Shown one piece after another: positions 1 through 5,914 of a stretch of 5,964 nucleotides of DNA; the first letter of the stretch is position 1; each line of letters opens with the position of its first letter. The notes under the pieces were generated by a model. It had not been told where the DNA came from, ran no database searches, and saw only the letters and a list, made by a program, of their open reading frames with translations. This DNA is from HGM12587 sp964580255. Its GTDB lineage: Bacteria; Bacillota; Clostridia; Lachnospirales; Lachnospiraceae. The position numbers and the translations under genes are program-made. The stretch is from assembly GCA_964580255.1 (NCBI GenBank), contig CAZOJX010000108.1, positions 1-5,964 on the forward strand. The letters are read 5' to 3'.

Positions 1-1
1 T

Positions 2-256
2 AAATGTTGTGTCAATTGCAGAATTTATGATTGGGGACATTTTATGATGTTTACGCCGATGCTGTTTATACAAAATTTCTTTAGCTGGAGCTTGTTCTTC
101 ACATCAGTCATTGTATTGATCCATTGGGAAATTATCTATGCGAAACACCCGGAACGTTTTTGGAGTGGATCCAATCAAACATTGCAGTGTGCCATGTGTC
201 AGGACAAAACATGTCAGTGGAAACGGAAACTGACAGGATTCATCAATACAAAATAA
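2..256 (+). CDS. Small Cys-rich membrane protein, 3' part (5' end outside window)
   Basis: I do not recognise this family with certainty. The frame is open from the first bases of the window to a TAA at 254-256, so the 84 visible codons are probably the C-terminal part of a longer gene. They hold a Cys cluster (CCVNC), one hydrophobic segment (about 18 residues around FFSWSLFFTSVIVLI), a basic/aromatic stretch (HPERFW) and a second Cys group of form C-x2-C-x4-C (CAMCQDKTC). Cys pairs on both sides of one membrane segment suggest a zinc-ribbon-like or metal-binding small membrane protein; this is inference only. An alternative is a complete 70-residue protein starting at ATG 44, which has a GGGGA six bases upstream at 33-37. 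In-frame coding with a further Cys motif upstream makes me favour the partial-gene reading. It has no visible functional link to the sugar locus. Confidence 0.5.
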   Translation, partial: KCCVNCRIYDWGHFMMFTPMLFIQNFFSWSLFFTSVIVLIHWEIIYAKHPERFWSGSNQTLQCAMCQDKTCQWKRKLTGFINTK

Positions 257-303
257 AAGCAAAGCAATAAGGGAAAGGATATCAATGAGTAGCAGAGCTT
301 TTT

Positions 304-330
304 AAAAACATTACGAGTTTTTTCATTTTT
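304..330 (+). terminator. Weak AT-rich hairpin with T tracts after the small membrane protein gene
   Basis: AAAAAC (304-309) and GTTTTT (317-322) can pair around a 7-base loop, and are followed by T-rich sequence (318-323 and 326-330). The stem has only one G-C pair, so it is a poor intrinsic terminator. It is, however, the only candidate between the stop at 256 and the promoter at 355. The preceding 257-303 stretch shows nothing else recognisable. Confidence 0.2.
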
Positions 331-343
331 GAACACTTTCAAA
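328..343. promoter_or_regulatory. Candidate operator: 6+6 bp dyad upstream of the GH79 promoter
   Basis: TTTGAA (328-333) and TTCAAA (338-343) form a perfect inverted repeat around CACT. It lies 11 bp upstream of the predicted -35 box of the GH79 gene. Size and symmetry fit a repressor or activator site, and the TetR-type protein encoded nearby is the obvious candidate ligand. The dyad contains AACACTTT, which recurs at the promoter of the transporter operon (minus strand, 5316-5323). Binding is an inference. Confidence 0.35.
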
Positions 344-354
344 GATTCTGTCTA

Positions 355-383
355 TTGTTATTTAAAAAACGGTACACTAAAAT
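355..383 (+). promoter_or_regulatory. Predicted sigma-A promoter for the GH79 gene
   Basis: TTGTTA (355-360) is a 4/6 match to the -35 consensus. TAAAAT (378-383) is a 5/6 match to the -10 consensus, at the ideal 17-bp spacing. Transcription would start near 390, giving a leader of about 27 nt before the ATG at 417. The -10 box lies within the left arm of an 8-bp inverted repeat (377-384/399-406). Confidence 0.55.
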
Positions 384-406
384 ATTAGTATTAAGAGTTA
401 TTTTAG
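377..406. repeat. 8-bp inverted repeat spanning the -10 box and the ribosome binding site
   Basis: CTAAAATA (377-384) is exactly complementary to TATTTTAG (399-406), with a 14-base centre. The left arm covers the predicted -10 box and the right arm runs into the AGGAGG Shine-Dalgarno (405-410). It could be an operator that blocks polymerase when bound. It cannot act as an RNA hairpin in transcripts from the predicted start near 390, because the left arm would not be transcribed. The arms are AT-rich, so chance is possible. Confidence 0.3.
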
Positions 407-416
407 GAGGTATTTC

Positions 417-1931
417 ATGGCAGAATCTATTTCGTTACATCCGGAGAAACTTATTGCTTCTCATACCATAGATCCCCGTCTTGTTTCTTATAATATAGAA
501 ATGACAGAAATCACAGGAGGGACTTTTTGGAAATCTTATTCTGACGCACAGATTGAAGGGACAGAACCTTTTTCCATCAAGGAAGATGTTACCAATATTT
601 TAAGTTCCGCTGATTTAATGCAGTGGTATGATCCGATTGATTTATATGATCCCAAATTAAGGAAAATGGCTCGTGAACTGGGGAGTGCATGGGTGCGTGT
701 TTCTGGCTCTTGGGCAACCAAGACTTACTATGACTTTGACGGACACACCAAGGGGATTGTACCGGACGGATTTCAGGGAGTTTTGACTAAAGAACAATGG
801 ATCGGTGTATTGGACTTTGTAAAAGCCGTTGATGGTAAATTGATGATTTCTGTAGGAAACTGTTCCGGAAACCACCCGGACAATGGTCCTTTGGATTTGA
901 GTCAGGCGGAACTGATTTTTCGGCTGAGCAAAGAATATGGTGTTCCTATTGATGCAGTTGAGTTTATGAATGAGCCAAATATGATGGAACGTTCTGGTGC
1001 ACCTGCCGGCTATACACCAGCTGATTTTATTCGTGATCAGGATATTTTTAATAACTGGGTAAAAGATAACTATCCGGAATGTCTTGTGGTTGGCCCTTGC
1101 AGCACAGACGGTAATATTATGAAAATGGGAAATGGAAAGGGCGGTGCCGGCATGGCAGATATTTTCCCGACATGTTCCACGGAAGAATTGTTAGTTGGAA
1201 GCCAATGTCCTTTTGATGTGTTTAGTTATCATTATTATAACGGGGTCTCTGAACGCTTGGAATCTATGGCGCCGGCTGCTCATTGGGAAGCTTCTGAAGC
1301 CGCTACAGAGGAATATCTGGCAACTGCCGGTGCATGTGCGCGAGGTTTTGCTCCTTACAGGGACAAGTATGCACCGGGAGCACAGATGTGGGTTACTGAA
1401 TCCGGCGATGCCGGCGGCGGTGGAAATACATGGGCATCTACCTATCTGGACGTACTTCGTACCTTAAATGAATTAGGTGATTTTGCCAGCGTGACAGACG
1501 GCGTGATTTTCCACAATACTTTCGCTTCATCTGATTACGGTTTTTTGCAGCATGGTACTTTTGAACCAAGACCGAATTATTTCGCTGCAAAATTATGGAA
1601 TCACCTTATGGGTTCCACCGTATATCAGTCCGGAGAACCGATTCGGGAAGGCGCTCATGTCTTTGTTCATTCCCGCAAAGACGGAAAAGAAGGCTTTGCA
1701 TATTTGGTAATTAACAACTCTCTTACGGAGGAAACTGTCGTAGAACTTCCAAAGGAAGCACTTCGCTACACTCTCACCGGGGAAAAACATATGCGTTCTA
1801 CCGTTATGTGCTTAAACGGCACAGCATTGTGCTTGACAGAAAATGGTGATCTTCCTTCCTTTGTCGGAGAATCCCAGTCAGCCGGAACTGTCACATTAGC
1901 TCCGGGAAGCTGTACATTTTTTGTTTTATAG
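417..1931 (+). CDS. GH79 family glycoside hydrolase (heparanase/beta-glucuronidase-like), cytoplasmic
   Basis: Predicted retaining hydrolase that releases glucuronic acid (or 4-O-methylglucuronate) from beta-glucuronides. The 504-residue protein has the clan GH-A (beta/alpha)8 barrel signatures. An early barrel strand motif (RVSGSWATKTYYD, about residues 94-106) matches the heparanase RFGGTKTD region. EFMNEPN carries the acid/base Glu186 preceded by Asn185, and MWVTESGDAGGGG carries the nucleophile Glu328, closely resembling heparanase WLGETSSAYGGG. The following HNTF...DYGFL...F-P-PNYFAAKLW-LMG block is also typical of GH79. About residues 410-504 form the expected C-terminal beta-sandwich ending LAPGSCTFFVL. 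The N-terminus is not a signal peptide, so the substrate must be imported, which fits the symporter gene on the other strand. The start at 417 is set by AGGAGG (405-410) six bases upstream. Known GH79 activities include heparanase, plant flavonoid beta-glucuronidase and 4-O-methylglucuronidase; I cannot choose between them. An exo-beta-glucuronidase is most likely for a cytosolic enzyme. Confidence 0.88.
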   Translation: MAESISLHPEKLIASHTIDPRLVSYNIEMTEITGGTFWKSYSDAQIEGTEPFSIKEDVTNILSSADLMQWYDPIDLYDPKLRKMARELGSAWVRVSGSWATKTYYDFDGHTKGIVPDGFQGVLTKEQWIGVLDFVKAVDGKLMISVGNCSGNHPDNGPLDLSQAELIFRLSKEYGVPIDAVEFMNEPNMMERSGAPAGYTPADFIRDQDIFNNWVKDNYPECLVVGPCSTDGNIMKMGNGKGGAGMADIFPTCSTEELLVGSQCPFDVFSYHYYNGVSERLESMAPAAHWEASEAATEEYLATAGACARGFAPYRDKYAPGAQMWVTESGDAGGGGNTWASTYLDVLRTLNELGDFASVTDGVIFHNTFASSDYGFLQHGTFEPRPNYFAAKLWNHLMGSTVYQSGEPIREGAHVFVHSRKDGKEGFAYLVINNSLTEETVVELPKEALRYTLTGEKHMRSTVMCLNGTALCLTENGDLPSFVGESQSAGTVTLAPGSCTFFVL

Positions 1932-1940
1932 CAACAAAAA

Positions 1941-1974
1941 AGCCCTCTGAAGGCTCAAGTGAGGCTGGAGGACT
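1941..1974 (-). terminator. Possible minus-strand terminator just downstream of the GH79 stop
   Basis: Read on the minus strand, AGTCCTC (1974-1968) pairs with GAGGGCT (1947-1941) with one G-U pair, and an inner partial stem may extend it. It is followed immediately by a run of six T (1940-1935). That is the layout of an intrinsic terminator for leftward transcripts, for example read-through from the esterase operon antisense to the regulator gene. On the plus strand the stem has a C-A mismatch and no T tail. Confidence 0.3.
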
Positions 1975-1983
1975 TCAATAGAG

Positions 1984-2012
1984 ATACCCTGATGCATCGT
2001 ACATCAGGGTAT
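1984..2012. repeat. Perfect 11-bp inverted repeat between GH79 and the TetR gene
   Basis: ATACCCTGATG (1984-1994) and CATCAGGGTAT (2002-2012) are exact reverse complements around a 7-base centre (CATCGTA). In plus-strand RNA the stem extends to 13 pairs with one G-U. It is followed by an interrupted T-rich tract (2012-2014, 2021-2023, 2025-2027), so it may be a leaky terminator after GH79. It may equally be an operator for autoregulation, since it sits 30 bp upstream of the regulator ATG. No convincing separate promoter for the regulator was found in the 1932-2042 gap. Confidence 0.5.
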
Positions 2013-2042
2013 TTGGCGTGTTTGTTTACCAAGGAGGTATTC

Positions 2043-2597
2043 ATGTCAAACATTCAGAGAACACAAAGTACACAGCAGATCATTCAGACAAATTTTTTAA
2101 AACTCCTTTATAACAGCCCTATCGAAAAAATAACTGTGCGGGAACTGTGCTCCTGTGCCAATGTACATAGAGGTACTTTTTATCGTTACTATGCGGATTT
2201 GTACGATTTGGCTCATCAGATTGAGGAAGAACTTTACGAAAAATTTCAAAAAATCATAGGCACTTCTTTGGATAGTTCTCTTTTTGAGATTATCAAACAA
2301 TGCATATATTTGATCTATGAAGAACAGTTGGTTTGTGCAGCTTTGTTTAAGTATAAAAACAGTACTGAATTTTTTCATCGTGTCACAGATATGAGCCGTA
2401 CCTATATCTATAAGCAGATTGCTTTCAGAACTTTAAATGAAACAGAAAAACTTTACATTTTTAATTATCTGTGTGCCGGTGTTCTTGGCATGATCCAGAC
2501 TTGGATCGATGGGAATTTTCAAGAATCTCCGGATCATCTGATACACTATCTTGATGTCTGTTTGGGTGATCTTATCCATTTGCCAAAATGTTCATAA
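2043..2597 (+). CDS. TetR/AcrR family transcriptional regulator
   Basis: Predicted DNA-binding regulator of the locus, 184 residues, a normal length for the family. The N-terminal TetR helix-turn-helix covers about residues 8-55. It contains KITVRELCSCANVHRGTFYR followed by YYADLYDL, with the recognition helix around V41-Y50. The all-helical remainder (about 60-180) would be the ligand-binding and dimerisation domain; its sequence gives no clue to the ligand. The start is placed at 2043 because AAGGAGGT (2031-2038) lies four bases upstream. An in-frame GTG at 1959 would add 28 residues but has no ribosome binding site and would translate through the inverted repeat at 1984-2012. The gene follows GH79 in the same direction and converges on the esterase operon. 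It probably responds to a glucuronide or aglycone; that role comes from context only. Confidence 0.87.
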   Translation: MSNIQRTQSTQQIIQTNFLKLLYNSPIEKITVRELCSCANVHRGTFYRYYADLYDLAHQIEEELYEKFQKIIGTSLDSSLFEIIKQCIYLIYEEQLVCAALFKYKNSTEFFHRVTDMSRTYIYKQIAFRTLNETEKLYIFNYLCAGVLGMIQTWIDGNFQESPDHLIHYLDVCLGDLIHLPKCS

Positions 2598-2646
2598 TAA
2601 AAAGAAACAATGTCGGTTTTGCCAACATTGTTTCTTTTTTATTATG
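2593..2646. terminator. Bidirectional terminator hairpin containing both convergent stop codons
   Basis: Fifteen exact base pairs (2599-2613 with 2625-2639) are extended by six more pairs (2593-2598 with 2641-2646) after a one-base bulge at 2640. The loop is 2614-2624. The stem has an A-rich left flank and a T-rich right flank, so it presents a U tract in both directions. The regulator stop TAA (2595-2597) is in the left arm and the esterase stop TAA (minus, 2644-2642) in the right arm. The whole 44-bp intergenic gap is therefore terminator. Confidence 0.88.
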
Positions 2647-3829
2647 ATTGATGTTTTTCTTCAAAATCACAAAAACGCATCCAGTCCATTTCTGTTAAGG
2701 CATGACCGCCGTCCCGAAGATGGTATCCGATCATACCATTCTGCCAGACTGTTTCTGGTTTTGGATAGGTGTCACAGATAAGACCGGAAAGTCCCAGAGA
2801 TTCCCAGGCGGCAGAAGCCTTCTTGCATCCAGCAAATTCTGCTTCAGGATCGCTCCAATAATCAATGCTTCCGCTGGCAACATAGACTGGACGTGGTGCC
2901 ATAGCGGCCAGGAGCAGGTGCTGATCAAAAGGCATTTCCTCTGCCGGCATATCCACATATTCATGAAAATTTTCGCAGAACCAATACCCGAGGCATAGAA
3001 TGATCGAATTTACGTTTTCTCCGCATTTCCCTTCATTTAAGGCTGCTCCGCAGCATCCGGAGTTGTTCACAAATGCAGTTTCAAATCGTTCGTCTTGTGC
3101 TGCTGCCCAAAGAGCTGTTTTTCCGCCTCTGGAGTGCCCTGCTGCAGAAATTCGATTTTCTGCAATCTCCGGAATGGAGATGAGTACATCTAATACGCGG
3201 CTGGCAGCAAAGGCCCAAAGGCTTAGGCAACCGAAGTCGTCGCTTTCCGGACGTTCCTTTTGGAAAATAGTGGCAATACCTTCTTTGTTCCAAAGAATGG
3301 CATCATCTGGAGCTACATCTGCTGTGTAGAAAGCTGCTGTTGCCCAACCGCGAGCCAACATTTTTCTGACAGGCCAGTAACCCTGCTCCATATCTTTCTC
3401 GATATCAATGGAATGACTTTCGTTTGCTTTTTCCTCGCTGAACTGGTCTTTACACATGGCTTGAAACTTTTCTTCGCTTCCCAAAAGCTTGCGGATGATA
3501 GGGAGCATTTGCTCCATCAATTTCGGGTCTGCAGCAGCCGAGGGCTTTTCTTCTCTGGAGTGATTACATATCATGATTGCTGCAGGCACAGGTTTTTTGA
3601 CGTTTTGCGGAAGCCAAAGAGAAAAAGGAAAGGAAAATTCCTTTTTCTCAAAACAGATACGGATTTCATAGGTTCGTTGTTCGCAATCAGCTTCCTGACG
3701 CATCGATTTCAAGCTCCACTGACTTGTCCAGCCCTCCGGAATCCGTCCGTACTCCTCTTTTCGAAACAGTTCAAGGATAGATGCTCTTTGCTCTTTCCAT
3801 GACTCCTTTGTTATTTCGGATAAATTCAT
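2642..3829 (-). CDS. CE15-like glucuronoyl esterase (alpha/beta hydrolase), cytoplasmic
   Basis: Predicted serine esterase acting on esters of a glucuronic acid carboxylate. The 395 residues show the bacterial CE15 pattern. An N-terminal ILELFRKEEYGRIPEG segment (18-33) comes first, and the nucleophile elbow GHSRGGK places Ser233. Next are FVNNSGCCGAAL (253-264), the WFCENFHEY and DQHLLLAAMAPRPVYVASG blocks (283-319), SIDYWSDP with Asp323, and GYHLRDGGHALTEMDW with the likely catalytic His376. Asn256 occupies the place where canonical CE15 enzymes have the acidic residue, so Asp323 is the probable triad acid, as in other non-canonical bacterial members. Unlike most characterised CE15 enzymes it has no signal peptide, so its substrate should be small and imported. 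It is the second gene of an operon: its GGAG (3837-3840) overlaps the upstream TAG, seven bases from ATG 3829. Acetyl esterase activity is an alternative. Confidence 0.8.
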   Translation of the reverse strand: MNLSEITKESWKEQRASILELFRKEEYGRIPEGWTSQWSLKSMRQEADCEQRTYEIRICFEKKEFSFPFSLWLPQNVKKPVPAAIMICNHSREEKPSAAADPKLMEQMLPIIRKLLGSEEKFQAMCKDQFSEEKANESHSIDIEKDMEQGYWPVRKMLARGWATAAFYTADVAPDDAILWNKEGIATIFQKERPESDDFGCLSLWAFAASRVLDVLISIPEIAENRISAAGHSRGGKTALWAAAQDERFETAFVNNSGCCGAALNEGKCGENVNSIILCLGYWFCENFHEYVDMPAEEMPFDQHLLLAAMAPRPVYVASGSIDYWSDPEAEFAGCKKASAAWESLGLSGLICDTYPKPETVWQNGMIGYHLRDGGHALTEMDWMRFCDFEEKHQS

Positions 3830-3839
3830 TCTAATGCTC

Positions 3840-5237
3840 CTAATTTTCTTCTCGAAGTTTTCGCATTTTGTCTACATTTTCCTCTACGGTCTTTTTGTTA
3901 AGAGGGTACATAAATGTGATAGTTAAGAAGCTGATCAATACGAAGATTCCTGGAATGATCATTGTAATGTTAAAAATAGACTGGCATACTGCTTCGGTCT
4001 GAACGGTTGCAAGTTCATCATAACCGATCAGAGTCAGAGACCATGCACCGATACTTCCTGTTACCGCACCAACCAGTTTCTTTAAGAAACTGTACATAGC
4101 ATATACGGTTCCGTCAGCTCTTTCTCCTGTAATCAGGAAGTGATGATCAATGGAATCTCCGAGCATTGCCCAACAAACCATAACGGCATATCCAAGTCCG
4201 ATATAACCGACTAATGTTAATAAAAGATAAGTCAGCGGATTTTCCGGACGTACAATGAACAAAATCACGTAAATTAAAGTAAATGCACCGAGACCGATCA
4301 TGCTGAATTCTTTTTTGCCGAACTTATCTGTTAACTTCTTTGTAAATGGTACGATTAACAACATTCCAACCATCATGGACATACTTGCAATAGCCAGCAA
4401 AGAGGTATCTTTATAATAATCAAGGAATAAATACTGGTTCAAGGTATTGGCAATCCCGGTAATGGAGGAAGCGCAGATGCCAAAGATAACGACTGCTAAA
4501 ATCGCACGATCTGTACAGATTTCTTTTACAGACTGGAAGAAATTCAATTTTTCTGCCTTTTCTACCTTGTTTGGCACTTTGATTCGCTCTAAACACCAGC
4601 GGTAACATAAATAATAACATAACAGACCGATCAGGCTGCTGATCAAACCTGCCAACATAAACCTGGAACCGCTTACCACATCATTTCCTGCTGCGTCCTG
4701 TACATAGATGATCATAGGAACCATAATGCCTACTGCAAGATTGCCTACAATTCCACCAATAGAACGGAAACTGGAAAGACTGGTACGCTCACTTGGTTCG
4801 TCTGTAATAGCATTTGCCATGGCACCATATGGAATATTGATGGCTGTGTAGCAAATAGATCCATAGATTAAGTACATAGCTGCAATATATGTAATTTTTG
4901 CCCACATTGGCCATTCTGAAATGAAGCAGTTGTAAATTAAACAGCTGCTTAATACGACTGGTACTGCAATACGACGAATCCATGGACGGAAACGTTCTCC
5001 GTTTTTATCAACATGGGTATCGATGATTCGACCCATAGCAACATCAGTAAATGCATCTACAAATTTTGTTAACATCAGCAAAGTTCCCACGATTGCTGCA
5101 CTGATTCCAAGAATCTTTGTGGCGAACACCAGTAAGAAACTGCTTACCATTGTTAAGGTAAAGTTATTTGCACAGTCTCCCAATGCATAGCCGACTTTAT
5201 CTCGGATATCAAATTTTCTCATTTTTTTGTTTTCCAT
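3840..5237 (-). CDS. GPH-family glycoside/hexuronide:cation symporter (MelB/UidB-like)
   Basis: Predicted inner-membrane secondary transporter that imports a glycoside, here probably a glucuronide or glucuronoyl ester, with Na+ or H+. The 465 residues give about 12 hydrophobic segments, the family norm. The N-terminal GYALGDCANNF (Asp21) and FVDAFTDVAMGRIIDTHVDK (Asp61 and Asp65, four apart like the MelB cation-site aspartates) are followed by GERFRPWI in the first cytoplasmic loop, all GPH hallmarks. The start is set at 5237 because GGGAGG (5248-5243) lies five bases upstream. An ATG at 5252 would add five residues but precedes this site. The gene is first in an operon with the CE15-like esterase, with a 10-nt gap and translational coupling likely. 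E. coli UidB is a GPH glucuronide carrier, which supports the assignment, but substrate specificity cannot be read from sequence. Confidence 0.9.
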   Translation of the reverse strand: MENKKMRKFDIRDKVGYALGDCANNFTLTMVSSFLLVFATKILGISAAIVGTLLMLTKFVDAFTDVAMGRIIDTHVDKNGERFRPWIRRIAVPVVLSSCLIYNCFISEWPMWAKITYIAAMYLIYGSICYTAINIPYGAMANAITDEPSERTSLSSFRSIGGIVGNLAVGIMVPMIIYVQDAAGNDVVSGSRFMLAGLISSLIGLLCYYLCYRWCLERIKVPNKVEKAEKLNFFQSVKEICTDRAILAVVIFGICASSITGIANTLNQYLFLDYYKDTSLLAIASMSMMVGMLLIVPFTKKLTDKFGKKEFSMIGLGAFTLIYVILFIVRPENPLTYLLLTLVGYIGLGYAVMVCWAMLGDSIDHHFLITGERADGTVYAMYSFLKKLVGAVTGSIGAWSLTLIGYDELATVQTEAVCQSIFNITMIIPGIFVLISFLTITFMYPLNKKTVEENVDKMRKLREEN

Positions 5238-5283
5238 TGTAACCTCCCACATTTCTTTAAAATAAAAATATCACTTGACGATT

Positions 5284-5311
5284 TCAGGTAGATTTCTATC
5301 TGTCATCCTGA
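5284..5311. repeat. Imperfect dyad in the leader of the transporter operon
   Basis: TCAGG (5284-5288) with CCTGA (5307-5311), and AGAT (5290-5293) with ATCT (5298-5301), pair around a TTCT centre with unequal internal loops. It lies just downstream of the predicted transcription start on the minus strand, so it could be an operator or a leader hairpin. The match is weak. Confidence 0.22.
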
Positions 5312-5315
5312 GGCC

Positions 5316-5323
5316 AAAGTGTT
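5316..5323 (-). promoter_or_regulatory. AACACTTT motif at the transcription start of the transporter operon
   Basis: The minus strand reads AACACTTT, identical to the core of the dyad upstream of the GH79 promoter (332-339) and in the same orientation relative to transcription. It sits at the predicted +1 of the operon. A related ACACTTTTGAA is at 5380-5370 upstream of the -35 box, so copies flank the promoter. This is a candidate shared operator; it could be chance in AT-rich DNA. Confidence 0.3.
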
Positions 5324-5329
5324 AGAAAA

Positions 5330-5358
5330 ATTATAAAAAAATGTGTGACTGATATCAA
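5330..5358 (-). promoter_or_regulatory. Near-consensus sigma-A promoter for the symporter-esterase operon
   Basis: On the minus strand, TTGATA (5358-5353, 5/6) and TATAAT (5335-5330, perfect) are separated by exactly 17 bp. Transcription would start near 5323, giving a leader of about 85 nt before ATG 5237. A TGATATCA palindrome (5350-5357) overlaps the -35 box. A basal promoter this strong implies repression when substrate is absent. Confidence 0.75.
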
Positions 5359-5442
5359 TGTTCAATCCCTTCAAAAGTGTCGCATTAAACTAATAGTTCA
5401 ACATATAAATATATTTTCCTGCGACAGCGCATGCGGCACTTA

Positions 5443-5855
5443 TCAGCAGGTAGATAACAGTACAATGCTGTCCTTTCCCAACTGCTCGATCAGATTTCTG
5501 AAGCGGCACGCTCTTTGGGGTCTAACCCTGCGGTTGGTTCGTCTAATATCACAAGTTTTGGATCGTTTAACAGAGCCTGGGCGATTCCCCGGACTGCGAG
5601 ATGTTGTTCCTGGTAGATATACGGAACGACATTGTGGGAAAGAAATAGGAAAAGGCTGATTCCAAGGGAAATGGCAGCGCAGGCATACATTGCTTCCTGA
5701 CTTCTGAGCTTTCTCGTAACAGACGGCCCCAGGAATGTGGTTAAAAGAAATGGTGTAACAGTATATAATGTAGCAGCAAAAGGAGCTTGGGTGCCGCTGT
5801 ATAATCCAATAGGAAGAAGAATGCCCAGAAGCAGTAAATCTGCCAGTCCAAGATA
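5443..5855 (-). pseudogene. ABC transporter remnant: permease fragment joined to ATPase C-terminal half, frameshifted
   Basis: Minus-strand reading opens just after a TGA (5858-5856) with no good start codon. The first ~87 codons (5855 to about 5594) encode hydrophobic permease-like sequence (ADLLLLGILLPIGLY, AISLGISLFLFL). At about 5593 the same frame changes abruptly to ABC ATPase sequence: RGIAQALLNDPK, the Walker B VILDEP and the D-loop AGLDPKERA. It then hits a TGA at 5492-5490. The next frame continues the ATPase as FRNLIEQLGKDSIVLLST, as expected after a one-base deletion, and ends at LLSTC where an H-loop His is expected. Walker A, the Q-loop and the LSGG signature are absent, so it cannot be a working ATPase. 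The order permease then ATPase within one frame suggests a deletion that fused two neighbouring genes. It precedes the symporter in the same direction but shows no functional link to it. Confidence 0.72.
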
Positions 5856-5878
5856 TCAAAAAATATTAAAAAAAGTTG

Positions 5879-5907
5879 TTGACAAATGAAAAATGATATG
5901 ATAGTCT
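5879..5907 (+). promoter_or_regulatory. Possible rightward promoter for a gene beyond the window
   Basis: A perfect TTGACA (5879-5884) is followed at 17 bp by a poor -10 (TAGTCT, 5902-5907). A better -10 (TATGAT, 5897-5902) is only 12 bp away. No coding region is seen to its right before the window ends, so any gene it serves lies outside. Confidence 0.35.
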
Positions 5908-5914
5908 ATACAAG

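Noticed and set aside
285..305. Six-codon reading frame (MSSRAF) behind an AAGGA
   Set aside because: It is too short and has no other support as a leader peptide; it lies upstream of the predicted GH79 promoter.
361..385. Catabolite repression (cre) site around AAAACGGTACA
   Set aside because: The right half does not match the cre consensus; only the central CG and A-rich left side agree.
1959..2042. In-frame GTG extension of the TetR gene to 1959
   Set aside because: There is no ribosome binding site at the GTG, while AAGGAGGT lies directly before ATG 2043. The added residues do not resemble a TetR N-terminus and would cover the inverted repeat.
2702..3802. Plus-strand open frames opposite the esterase
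   Set aside because: They are shadows of the esterase gene, with no ribosome binding sites or recognisable domains.
5238..5252. Upstream ATG (5252) for the symporter
   Set aside because: The GGGAGG site at 5243-5248 lies inside that extension and serves the ATG at 5237.
278..5360. GATATCAATG occurs three times (278, 3401, 5351)
   Set aside because: One copy lies inside the esterase coding sequence and the contexts differ. Repeated 10-mers are expected by chance in a window of this size.
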